From Bacillus sp. REN16 (lineage in GTDB: Bacteria > Bacillota > Bacilli > Bacillales > Bacillaceae_L), in the NCBI RefSeq assembly GCF_020731355.1, contig NZ_JAJFZK010000008.1, forward strand, positions 62,001 to 126,000: a DNA stretch of 64,000 nucleotides, given 5' to 3'. How positions within the stretch are numbered: the stretch's first letter is position 1; each line of letters begins with the position of its first letter. Positions 55,897 through 63,693 of this stretch are shown here, piece by piece. The position numbers were made by a program, and so were the translations under genes. The notes under the pieces are model-generated. The model did not search any database and had not been told where the DNA came from. It worked only from the letters and a program-made list of their open reading frames with translations.

Positions 55897-56445
55897 CTTT
55901 GTTAGGTCTTCTGCTATTGGAAAGATCCTCTTGGTGGTATCCTCACGTTGCATAAATTCTTGAAACATTTGCATGTAAAACAAAATAGATTCATTTGAAA
56001 TGGCTGGGTCAATATATCCTTGCTGTTTTCCTTCATCAAATAGTGAAGTAAGAAGCGGAAGTGCTTCCTTCAGATATACTTCCTCAATATAACTTTGTCC
56101 ACTCGCATAATCTTTCATAAAATCTCGAAAAAATTTGTCACTTATTTGTGTTACAGCTATTCCCTTTTCAAATATGATCTGTTTTATTTTGATATTAAAC
56201 GGAAGGTCACTTTTCAATAGCTGTTTTTGTTCAATCCAAACTTGATCGACATAGAACTTAAAAACGAACCGAACTAGATTATCTTTATTTTCAAAGTAAT
56301 TATAGATTGTGACTTGAGATACATTTGCCTTTTTCGCTATTTCTGCAATAGATACCTTTTGCACTCCATATTCCATAAATAGCGCTAATGAGGCTTCTAA
56401 AATATCTTTTTTCTTTTGCTCTCTGCGCTTTTCAAAACCGTCCAA
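55861..56445 (-). CDS. TetR-family repressor
   Basis: About 195 residues: N-terminal helix-turn-helix (KKKDILEASLALFMEYGVQK, VSIAEIAKKANVSQVTIYNYFENKDNL) and an all-helical ligand domain. The frame is open to 56493, but TTG 56445 with GAGGTG at 7 nt gives a standard TetR start; GTG 56454 is an alternative. Divergent from an ABC exporter pair whose promoter contains a matching inverted repeat, so it likely represses that exporter and itself. Confidence 0.82.
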   Translation of the reverse strand: MDGFEKRREQKKKDILEASLALFMEYGVQKVSIAEIAKKANVSQVTIYNYFENKDNLVRFVFKFYVDQVWIEQKQLLKSDLPFNIKIKQIIFEKGIAVTQISDKFFRDFMKDYASGQSYIEEVYLKEALPLLTSLFDEGKQQGYIDPAISNESILFYMQMFQEFMQREDTTKRIFPIAEDLTKLFFYGIAGKRE

Positions 56446-56498
56446 TTCATTCACCTCATATGTAAGTGTAATAAAAGTTATGTAATAAAACAATAAAG

Positions 56499-56549
56499 AT
56501 AGTTCATAAACTGTTGCGAGGGAGATTTATTTTGTATATTATGAACTAT
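56499..56549. promoter_or_regulatory. Paired-arm operator between tetR and the ABC genes
   Basis: ATAGTTCATAA at 56499-56509 and TTATGAACTAT at 56539-56549 are exact inverse repeats 40 bp apart in the divergent promoter region. Confidence 0.6.
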
Positions 56550-56590
56550 ATAGATTAAAAAATTTCATAATTAAAGGGAGAGAATGAACT

Positions 56591-57496
56591 ATGACTATTT
56601 TAAAAGCGAATAATTTATCAAAAAGTTTTGGCAAGTTTACCGCATTAGACAGGATAAACATGGAAGTGAATGAAGGGGAAGTGTATGGTTTTATTGGTCC
56701 TAATGGGGCAGGAAAATCAACAACTATTCGAATCTTATTAGGTATGTTAAAAGCTACACAAGGAGAGGCTAGGATTTTCGGTAAGGATGTTTGGGATGAT
56801 GCAGTTGAGATTCATAAACGGGTTGCCTATGTGCCAGGTGATGTGAATTTATGGCCAAATCTTACTGGTGGTGAGGTTATTGACCTCTTTATGAAAATGA
56901 ATGGAAGTACTAATCAGGAAAAACGAGAATCGTTAATAAAAAAGTTTGATTTTGATCCATCAAAGAAAAGTAGAGCATATTCGAAGGGGAATAGACAGAA
57001 GGTTGCATTAATCGCAGCATTTGCATCAGATGCGGATCTATATATTTTAGATGAGCCAACTTCAGGGCTCGACCCATTGATGGAAAAGATCTTTCAGGAA
57101 TGTGTACTGGACGCAAAAAAAGCTGGTAAAAGCGTGTTGCTTTCCAGTCATATCTTATCTGAAGTAGAAAAGTTATGTGATCGAGTTGGGATTATCCGTC
57201 AGGGGAAAATAATTGAAACGGGAACATTGGATGAATTACGTCACTTAACACGTACCAATTTAAAGATTAAAACAAAAGAATCCATTCCTTCTTTCCATGA
57301 ACGTAAAGGGATTCATAATTTAGTAGAAACAGATTCAGAGCTTACATTCCAGGTAGATACAGAGGAATTGGATACACTCCTCCGTTATATAGCCAAGTTT
57401 GGAATTTTAAAATTAGAAAGTGCCCCCCCTACATTGGAGGATTTGTTTATGCGTCATTATCAAACAGATCAATCTAGGGCGGAGGGGGCTTTGTGA
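56591..57496 (+). CDS. ABC exporter ATP-binding protein
   Basis: 301 residues with Walker A GPNGAGKST, signature-like AYSKGNRQKVALIAA, Walker B LYILDEPTSGLDPL and a C-terminal helper domain (about 215-300). The drug-exporter (DrrA/CcmA) type pairs with the large permease that follows; the stop codon and permease start overlap. TetR control suggests induction by a toxic compound. Confidence 0.88.
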   Translation: MTILKANNLSKSFGKFTALDRINMEVNEGEVYGFIGPNGAGKSTTIRILLGMLKATQGEARIFGKDVWDDAVEIHKRVAYVPGDVNLWPNLTGGEVIDLFMKMNGSTNQEKRESLIKKFDFDPSKKSRAYSKGNRQKVALIAAFASDADLYILDEPTSGLDPLMEKIFQECVLDAKKAGKSVLLSSHILSEVEKLCDRVGIIRQGKIIETGTLDELRHLTRTNLKIKTKESIPSFHERKGIHNLVETDSELTFQVDTEELDTLLRYIAKFGILKLESAPPTLEDLFMRHYQTDQSRAEGAL

Positions 57497-59106
57497 TGGC
57501 CATAAGATATTTTAAAGGGACGAAGAAATTAACTGGGTTTATTTTAAGACAACAACGTTTTAAAATTCTTATTTGGTTAATTAGTTTGGTCGGAATCACC
57601 TTATCAGTTGCAACTGCCTATCCGGGTATTTATAAAGACGAACAATCAAGACAGGCTGCTTCTCTAACAATGGAAAATCCAGCAATGGTGGCAATGCTTG
57701 GACCGGGATATGAAAACGGTGAATATATAAATTCTATTGGAGCCATGTTTGCCAATGAAATGTTGCTTTTTACAGCAGTTGCAGTAGCCATCATGAGTAT
57801 TTTACTTGTAGGACGGGCGACCCGTGGGGATGAAGAGGATGGCCGAATTGAGATGATTCGGGCATTATCTGTTGGTCGGTTGTCCTATGCAAGTGCAGTC
57901 ATGATTATCATCTTGTCAACCAATTTTCTTCTAGCTATTTTAATTGGTCTTGGTTTATCTTCTTTAGGAATAGAGGGTGTGGGTCTCGAAGGCTCTTTCT
58001 TATACGGTTCCATTTTAGGGGGAACTGGACTTTTATTTGCGGCATTCACAGCGGTGTTTGCCCAACTTACCGAAACCTCAAGAGGGACAATCATGTTTTC
58101 ATTTACGATTTTAATTATTGCTTATCTAGTTCGAGTAATTGGCGATGTAGGTAATGACGTTCTATCATGGATTTCACCGCTTGGGTGGACAGTTAGGACC
58201 GGTGTGTTTGTAGGGAATAATTGGTGGCCAGTTATTTTAGCCTTTGTTGCTGCTATTATATTGGGGATTGTTGCTTTTTATTTACATTCCATTCGTGATT
58301 TGGGGGCTGGATTTATAGCGGCTAGGAAAGGTAAAACAAAGGCTTCCCCTTTTTTGCAAACAACATTTGGTCTTACCTTAAGGTTACAGCGTACGAATAT
58401 CATCGCTTGGGCGATTGGATTATTTGCGTTAAGTAGCTCTTTTGGCGCCATTTTAGGAGATTTAGAATTGTATTTTTCTGAAAATGAGTTTATGCAAGCC
58501 TATATAGATATAGAGTCAGATTATACGATGACTGAACAATTTCTAACGCTATTAATGGCTATTATGTCGTTGCTAAGCCTGGTTCCTGCATTGATGGCCG
58601 TATTAAAAATAAAAGGAGAAGAGTCTAAAAATCTTACAGAAAATTTATACAGTCGTGCAGTCTCACGAACCCGTGTTTTAGGTAATCACTATTTTTTAGC
58701 GATTATTATAAGTTTTATCATGCAAACACTTGTGGCGTTAGGGGTGTGGTCAATAGGCAGAACAGTGATGGATCACGCCTTATTATTTAGCACCACCTTC
58801 GCATCTGCTTATGTATATTTACCTGCGATTTGGGTCGTAGTAGGTCTTGTGGTCGTATTGATTGGAGGAGCACCGAAATTTACAGGATTGATTTGGATGT
58901 ACGTTGTTTATTGTTTTATTGTTCTTTACCTTGGTGATTTACTTGAATTTCCAGACTGGATGAATAACTTATCCATCTTTGCTTATATTCCGCAAATCCC
59001 AATTGATGACATGAATTTCATGGTGATGATTGTTCTAACATTGCTTGCAAGTGTATTATCGTTCATTGGATTTATTGGTTATAATAAACGGGATATTATG
59101 GGGTGA
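57496..59106 (+). CDS. ABC exporter permease of the polyketide-antibiotic exporter type
   Basis: 536 residues with about 12 membrane segments in two similar halves (each with an RxQRxxxxxW-like start: FILRQQRFKILIW near 18, LTLRLQRTNIIAW near 295). RATRGDEEDGRIEMIRAL is typical of the COG3559/TnrB3 group of antibiotic exporters. Start GTG 57493 or ATG 57496 after GGAGGGGG. Forms a self-protection or drug efflux pump with the ATPase. Confidence 0.82.
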   Translation: MAIRYFKGTKKLTGFILRQQRFKILIWLISLVGITLSVATAYPGIYKDEQSRQAASLTMENPAMVAMLGPGYENGEYINSIGAMFANEMLLFTAVAVAIMSILLVGRATRGDEEDGRIEMIRALSVGRLSYASAVMIIILSTNFLLAILIGLGLSSLGIEGVGLEGSFLYGSILGGTGLLFAAFTAVFAQLTETSRGTIMFSFTILIIAYLVRVIGDVGNDVLSWISPLGWTVRTGVFVGNNWWPVILAFVAAIILGIVAFYLHSIRDLGAGFIAARKGKTKASPFLQTTFGLTLRLQRTNIIAWAIGLFALSSSFGAILGDLELYFSENEFMQAYIDIESDYTMTEQFLTLLMAIMSLLSLVPALMAVLKIKGEESKNLTENLYSRAVSRTRVLGNHYFLAIIISFIMQTLVALGVWSIGRTVMDHALLFSTTFASAYVYLPAIWVVVGLVVVLIGGAPKFTGLIWMYVVYCFIVLYLGDLLEFPDWMNNLSIFAYIPQIPIDDMNFMVMIVLTLLASVLSFIGFIGYNKRDIMG

Positions 59107-59184
59107 ATTTAGCGAAGTATGTCCGTATAATAAGCCAATAATCAAAGGTTTTGTATCGAGGGATTTTCAATCATATATATAGAA

Positions 59185-59228
59185 AGGAAGCTATTGATAA
59201 AATAATACAAATAGCTTCCTATTTTTTA
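59185..59228. terminator. Bidirectional terminator
   Basis: AGGAAGCTAT / ATAGCTTCCT with a 16-nt loop, then ATTTTTT; it ends the exporter genes and abuts the convergent GIY-YIG gene. Confidence 0.75.
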
Positions 59229-59582
59229 CTTTTTCTTGTTGTATCCTCTTTCTTCATAGGGTTGAAGCTGGTCTAACCACTTGGATTCAAGTTCCTTCAA
59301 GGCTTCTTTTTCATTGAAATAAGGGTCATCTTTCTTTTTGAGCGTTTCTAATTTTTCAATACTAAATGCACCTGCACCATAATGACTCCAGTCTTCTTGC
59401 AGCTCTTTGTTCGTGGGTGCGGCTGAGCCAGCTTCTAAACTGAATTTAAGTCCGTTTAATGTTTTGAAATTTCTTGTGCTTCCGATATACAGTTTTCCGT
59501 TTTGGTTATTTTTAATCTGGAAAACACCACCCTCAATCGGGGTTTCCATATATAACTGTTTTAATTCTTTTTTTCGGTCCAT
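59226..59582 (-). CDS. GIY-YIG nuclease-like protein
   Basis: 118 residues: GVFQIKNNQNGKLYIGSTRNF supplies the GVF..YIG version of the GIY-YIG core, with Arg and a downstream Asn/Glu-rich C-terminus (EKEALKELESKWLDQL). It is a stand-alone small domain, probably a nuclease or a former one. Start unclear: ATG 59582 gives MDRKKELKQLY, while the frame opens at TTG 59615. It lies 15-48 nt after the DUF2087 gene in the same direction, so the two form a unit. Confidence 0.75.
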   Translation of the reverse strand: MDRKKELKQLYMETPIEGGVFQIKNNQNGKLYIGSTRNFKTLNGLKFSLEAGSAAPTNKELQEDWSHYGAGAFSIEKLETLKKKDDPYFNEKEALKELESKWLDQLQPYEERGYNKKK

Positions 59583-59630
59583 AAAAGACACTCGCTTTCG
59601 TTGGTTATTTTCCAATAGGGATAAGGAATC

Positions 59631-60386
59631 CTATTTTTTTAGCCAATATTGACTCCCATCCATTTTTCTTTCTAAAAACCCATAGCTAATTAAATATCTC
59701 CTAATTAGAACATGATCATCATATATATCTTTTAAAATCTGATTGATTTCTTTTTCTGTATAAATGGTATTACTTTCGAAGCGTTTAGCTATTTCTCGAA
59801 GAACTATAAGTCTTTGTTTTTCTTTCGGCGGAAATTTTGTTAATCGTCCATTTATCCCCTCAGGAAAAAACTTCTCAGTGATTTCTTTTTGTTCCTTTTC
59901 AGTAACTGCATACCGATCATCAACCATTGTCGCTGTTTTATGTGGCGGGACAAATGCTGGTGCATGCTGATCTTTTTCTTTTAAAAGCTCCATAATAGTT
60001 AAAAAGGTCCGTGCTTGACGTTCTTTCTCTTTCAATGCAAATCGATGGTGTCTAATCGTAGAGGTGCTTCCGATCTCCATCTCAGACTGAACTTCTTTAT
60101 CACTTTTGCCTTGATAAAAAAGACGAAGGAGCTGATTTTGATGATCAGTAAGTCCAGTCAGTTTTTTATCAAGACCAATTAAATAATCAAATACAGATTG
60201 GTGGGAGCTTTCGATGTGAACACGCATATATCTTTCGGCTTCATAAAAAATTCCTTCGAGGGGGTAAATGATCCCTTTTTTGATTTTCTCACCACACAAA
60301 AGACAAACATATGAATCTGACTCTTCAATAAATCCTTGTTTTAGCTCTTCCAATGACGCATTCCAAAAACTTTCTGAAATATCCAT
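59631..60386 (-). CDS. DUF2087 transcriptional regulator with zinc-finger-like N-terminus
   Basis: 251 residues. The N-terminal region (about 25-65) has CLLCGEKI and HIESSHQS, a possible zinc site; residues about 75-125 look like a LuxR/sigma-4-type helix-turn-helix (LTDHQNQLLRLFYQGKSDKEVQSEMEIGSTSTIRHHRF). The C-terminal 70 residues (RLTKFPPKEKQRLIVLREIA to SYGFLERKMDGSQYWL) are the DUF2087 domain. Likely DNA-binding; target unknown. Pairs with the GIY-YIG gene. Confidence 0.75.
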   Translation of the reverse strand: MDISESFWNASLEELKQGFIEESDSYVCLLCGEKIKKGIIYPLEGIFYEAERYMRVHIESSHQSVFDYLIGLDKKLTGLTDHQNQLLRLFYQGKSDKEVQSEMEIGSTSTIRHHRFALKEKERQARTFLTIMELLKEKDQHAPAFVPPHKTATMVDDRYAVTEKEQKEITEKFFPEGINGRLTKFPPKEKQRLIVLREIAKRFESNTIYTEKEINQILKDIYDDHVLIRRYLISYGFLERKMDGSQYWLKK

Positions 60387-60591
60387 TATTCAAACACATC
60401 CTGTCATTGTTGGTAATTATATAAACAAATTAATAAATCGTCTGTTTGATAATGAATATACTAATCTGAAGTTCCATTTTTGTCAATCGAAGGAACAAAC
60501 AATATGAAGAATTGTTTAACTATATGCAAACAATTAATAAAAATATGCAAAATCTGGGTCGATGTACCTGCCCGTTTGACCCATAAAAAGA

Positions 60592-60620
60592 TTGTATTTA
60601 AAGGGCATATTTGTTATTAT
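60592..60620 (+). promoter_or_regulatory. Promoter of the efflux-pump leader
   Basis: TTGTAT at 60592-60597 and TATTAT at 60615-60620 with 17-nt spacing, placing the transcript start near 60627, ahead of the leader peptide. Confidence 0.6.
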
Positions 60621-60653
60621 AAATATCGATATTATGAAATGGAGGTTTTCCTT

Positions 60654-60698
60654 GTGACAGCATCAATGAGATTACGATTCCCATTATTCATTCGTTAA
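60654..60698 (+). CDS. Macrolide-stalling leader peptide (ErmDL/MefAL-like)
   Basis: GTG start 8 nt after GGAGG encodes MTASMRLRFPLFIR and stop. It contains MTASMRLR, the leader peptide reported for mef/mel elements, and matches ErmDL (MTHSMRLRFPTLNQ) at most of the first ten residues. The Arg-Leu-Arg arrest motif stalls ribosomes carrying macrolides or ketolides. It precedes a terminator hairpin and a Mef-like pump gene. Confidence 0.88.
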   Translation: MTASMRLRFPLFIR

Positions 60699-60714
60699 TT
60701 GAATACGTTTGAAA

Positions 60715-60814
60715 GCTCTGCCTACGTTCAGAGCAACGGGATTGGTCTGTCTAATTTTAAGGAAACCTATATTTAACGGTTATTTAAAAGAGGGGGCGAG
60801 TGCTCCCTCTTTTT
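60715..60814 (+). promoter_or_regulatory. Transcription attenuator of the efflux pump
   Basis: After the leader peptide comes GCTCTG / CAGAGC (60715-60734), then an intrinsic terminator AAAAGAGGG / CCCTCTTTT (60786-60813) with T run. Ribosome stalling on the leader peptide would favour an alternative fold and read-through into the pump gene at 60907. The gap 60387-60591 shows only a TGGGTC / GACCCA hairpin (60555-60583). Confidence 0.75.
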
Positions 60815-60906
60815 GTTGTCCAAAATATATGTAGAATTGATCGGCATAATGAATGTAGGTGAAGGGTATATTTAAAAAATTATGAATAGAAATGAGTTGT
60901 TAGTTT

Positions 60907-62151
60907 ATGAATACAAACGAAAATAATTTCAAGGAGAATTGGTTTAGGAATATTGTTCTCTTCTTAACTAGCCAGACGATTTCACTTTTTGGATCGTCAC
61001 TGGTTCAGTACGCCATTATGTGGCATATTACTTTAGAGACGGAATCCGGTTTAATGATGACGTTGTTTATCATTTGCGGTTTTATTCCAACCTTTATTTT
61101 GTCGCCTGTTGCAGGGGTTTGGGCGGATCGCTATAACCGCAAAATGCTGATTATTTTAGCAGACGGTCTCATTGCCATTTCAACACTGATTCTTGCGATT
61201 CTCTTTTTAATGGGATTTGATGCAATTTGGTTGCTATTTGTTATGGCGGCTGTTCGTGCCTTTGGAACGGGAATTCAAATGCCAGCTGTTGGTGCGATTC
61301 TACCGCAAATTGTTCCAAAGGATAAACTGACAAAGGTGAACGGAGCAAATGGAAGCATTCAGGCTGTTATCATGTTCGTATCACCAATGGTCAGTGCAGC
61401 GCTTTTAGGATTGACCTCGATCGAAATGATATTCTTTATTGATGTGATTACGGCAGCAATTGCAATCTTCACATTGCTTGTTTTCTTGAAAATTTCTGTG
61501 CATGAAAAGGCAGCAGAAAAACAAACAACAAGCTACTTAAGTGATTTTAAACTAGGGTTACACTATGTGAATAACCATAGTTTTCTAAAGACATTCTTCT
61601 TATTCTTTGCAGTGTTTTTTGTATTAATGGCGCCAGCAGCATTTTTGACGCCACTGCAGGTTACACGAAGTTTTGGTGGTGACGAATGGCGATTGGCTGC
61701 AATCGAAATTGCCTTCTCCATTGGCATGATGGTCGGTGGAGGAATAATTGCTTCATGGGGAGGCTTTCCAAATAAAATTAAAACATTAGGTTTCGCAAGT
61801 ATTATTATGGGGGTTTGCACGTTTGCACTTGGTATCGTTCCGAATTTCTGGGTTTATTTTGCCTTCATGGCTATATTCGGCGTTGCTATGCCAATATTTA
61901 ATACACCAGCCACTGTATTGTTACAGGAGAAAGTAGAAGAAGATTATTTAGGAAGGGTATTTGGTGTAATGGGGATGATCTCTACCTCAATGATGCCGCT
62001 TGGAATGCTCATCTTTGGTCCAATTGCAGATTTTATCAAAATCGAATGGCTGCTAGTAGGAACTGGAATATTCATTGTGATCCTTGCCGTTTTCCTAGGG
62101 CGAAATAAAGTATTAATTGAAGCGGGAAAACCTGCATTAGAAGAATCGTAA
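60907..62151 (+). CDS. Mef-like macrolide efflux MFS transporter
   Basis: 414 residues with 12 membrane segments. It follows the MefA pattern closely in layout: FLTSQTISLFGSSLVQYAIMWHI near 20, GVWADRYNRKMLIILADG, AVRAFGTGIQMPAVGAILPQ, PKDKLTKVNGANGSIQAV and KVEEDYLGRVFGVMGMI. It should expel macrolides by proton exchange. Control by the ErmDL-like leader supports macrolides as inducer. The ribosome site is weak, and a small overlapping frame (60882-60926) crosses the start codon. Exact drug range is inferred. Confidence 0.85.
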   Translation: MNTNENNFKENWFRNIVLFLTSQTISLFGSSLVQYAIMWHITLETESGLMMTLFIICGFIPTFILSPVAGVWADRYNRKMLIILADGLIAISTLILAILFLMGFDAIWLLFVMAAVRAFGTGIQMPAVGAILPQIVPKDKLTKVNGANGSIQAVIMFVSPMVSAALLGLTSIEMIFFIDVITAAIAIFTLLVFLKISVHEKAAEKQTTSYLSDFKLGLHYVNNHSFLKTFFLFFAVFFVLMAPAAFLTPLQVTRSFGGDEWRLAAIEIAFSIGMMVGGGIIASWGGFPNKIKTLGFASIIMGVCTFALGIVPNFWVYFAFMAIFGVAMPIFNTPATVLLQEKVEEDYLGRVFGVMGMISTSMMPLGMLIFGPIADFIKIEWLLVGTGIFIVILAVFLGRNKVLIEAGKPALEES

Positions 62152-62157
62152 AGTTAA

Positions 62158-62186
62158 GAGCGAGGGCTATTTTGCCCTCTCTATAT
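62158..62186 (+). terminator. Terminator after the efflux gene
   Basis: AGAGCGAGGGC / GCCCTCTCT stem (core GAGGGC/GCCCTC, 6-nt loop), 7 nt past the stop. Confidence 0.65.
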
Positions 62187-62227
62187 TTATAGAATTAAGT
62201 ATTGCTCGAGGAGGTATTTAATCATTA

Positions 62228-62650
62228 ATGAAACCTAGAATCACTGTAATTACATTAGGTGTGGATGACTTGGAAAGAGCGTTAACGTTTTATCGGGATG
62301 GACTGGGACTTCCAACAGAAGGTATTGTAGGGGAAGAATTCGAGCATGGAGCAGTTGCCTTTTTTAACCTACAAGCAGGTTTGAAGCTTGCTATTTGGAA
62401 ACGTGAAGATCTTGCTTATGAGGCAAAGGTGACACAGACTCCAGCAAGTCCAACTGAATTTACAATTGGTCACAATGTGAGTAGTAAAGAAGAGGTAGAT
62501 AGGGTAATTGAAGAGGCTGAAAAAGCGGGTGCAACCATAACAGACCCAGCACATGACACCTTTTGGGGAGGATATTCTGGTCATTTTCAGGATCCGGATG
62601 GCCATTTATGGGAAGTAGTCTGGAATCCAGCTTGGGAGCTTGAGAATTAG
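62228..62650 (+). CDS. VOC-family (glyoxalase/bleomycin-resistance fold) protein
   Basis: 140 residues, paired beta-alpha-beta-beta-beta modules. VDDLERALTFYRDGLGLPT at the start and DPDGHLWEVVWNP at the end with the metal-site Glu are typical. Members bind or modify small molecules, including antibiotics; the substrate is unknown. GAGGAGG precedes ATG 62228. Nearby efflux gene gives weak support for a resistance role. Confidence 0.83.
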   Translation: MKPRITVITLGVDDLERALTFYRDGLGLPTEGIVGEEFEHGAVAFFNLQAGLKLAIWKREDLAYEAKVTQTPASPTEFTIGHNVSSKEEVDRVIEEAEKAGATITDPAHDTFWGGYSGHFQDPDGHLWEVVWNPAWELEN

Positions 62651-62683
62651 ATATCAAGCTGCTAAAAAATACTACAAGGTTTG

Positions 62684-62720
62684 AAAAGGCTGTATGTGGT
62701 TTACACATACAGCCTCTTTA
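62684..62720. terminator. Terminator between convergent genes
   Basis: AGGCTGTATGTG / CACATACAGCCT, 12 bp perfect, 5-nt loop, then CTTTAAG; A run on the other side. Confidence 0.75.
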
Positions 62721-62779
62721 AGTCATAACGATCAAAATTGTGAGAGTGCAGGTTATTGGTAACTATCAAATTTACTTCA

Positions 62780-63265
62780 TTATTGATCCGATTGAGAGAC
62801 GAGACCACGGCCAATGAAGTTCGCTGATACTGGTTTTTTCCCTACTTCTCTTGCCCAAATAGAAAGTTGACCGATATGGTGAATTTCATGTGCGATAACA
62901 TGTCTCATTACTTCACCCCAAGTATCTGTTACAATTTTTCCGTTTGGTAGGGTATCGTAAAATAATTGATTTTCCATACTATCATCCCAGTTGTTTACAA
63001 AATTCTCCACTTCTGTACGAAATTCAGAGTCCAATTTTCGAACGAGATGCAAGCTTTTATGATCATCAAAGCTTTCCTCAAAATCAGGTTTACCTTGTAA
63101 AAGACGAATCCAGCTCCATTCCACATCAATGATATGAAAGAGTGTCTGGAGTATACTGCCGACTCCTCCAGTTCTGGCTTGTAGAAGTTCCTCTTCACTT
63201 AGCTCTTCACACCACTGATACCATTCTTCTCTTACCATCCAGTTATAGCGAAAAAATGTTTTCAA
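62780..63265 (-). CDS. DinB-family metal-binding protein
   Basis: 161 residues, four-helix DinB fold. The metal His triad is visible: His in LFHIIDVEWSWI near 44 and His-x-x-x-His in HEIHHIGQLSIWAREVG near 132. DinB-like proteins of Bacillus include thiol (bacillithiol) transferases; this one resembles the damage-inducible group, but activity is not readable. AGGGATATG upstream. Confidence 0.82.
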   Translation of the reverse strand: MKTFFRYNWMVREEWYQWCEELSEEELLQARTGGVGSILQTLFHIIDVEWSWIRLLQGKPDFEESFDDHKSLHLVRKLDSEFRTEVENFVNNWDDSMENQLFYDTLPNGKIVTDTWGEVMRHVIAHEIHHIGQLSIWAREVGKKPVSANFIGRGLVSQSDQ

Positions 63266-63693
63266 TCATATCCCTCCAAATTTAGAAAAAATCAAACGAT
63301 CCACTAAATTATCTATTTTTATTCTTTTTTTGAGTGTTTGAAATTTGCTTCCACTTTGCTTTTTCTGCTATTGCAGCCCGTCGATTGCTTTTTCTTTCTA
63401 AGAAGGCAATTGTAAATGCTTTCTTTTCCAAAGTAAATAGTTTTTGTAAATTTAGGGATTGGTGAAAGGTACCGCGTCCCACCATTTGCATACTTATTGG
63501 GAAAGTGAACCTGTCCCTCTGTCCCGATGTAAATAGTGCAACGGGATTATTTATTGTAAAAAATTCGTTTAGTTTATGAAAATATATCCTCATTAATCAA
63601 TCTACTGTAAAGGTTTGTCAAAAATCTGTAAATACGCTTTTTTTTGAAAGCTAATGTGGTTAAATGGGGATGTAATTCGAAAGGAGGCTGCGC
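63266..63693. other. Intergenic region with dispersed-repeat fragments
   Basis: 428 nt. It holds GTGAACCTGTCCCTCTGTCCCG (63506-63527) and GCGTCCCACC (63474-63483) of the GGGACAGG family, and a weak minus-strand frame (63309-63593) whose last 45 residues (LEKKAFTIAFLERKSNRR, AEKAKWKQ) look protein-like but which has no ribosome site or known family. The promoter of the next gene should lie at its right end. Confidence 0.4.

Noticed and set aside
60480-60698. 72-residue plus-strand frame ending at the leader peptide
   Set aside because: Only its last 14 codons have a proper ribosome site and a known motif; the upstream part spans the promoter.
63309-63593. 94-residue minus-strand frame
   Set aside because: No ribosome site, crosses dispersed-repeat fragments, and only the C-terminal part looks coding; described under the intergenic entry.
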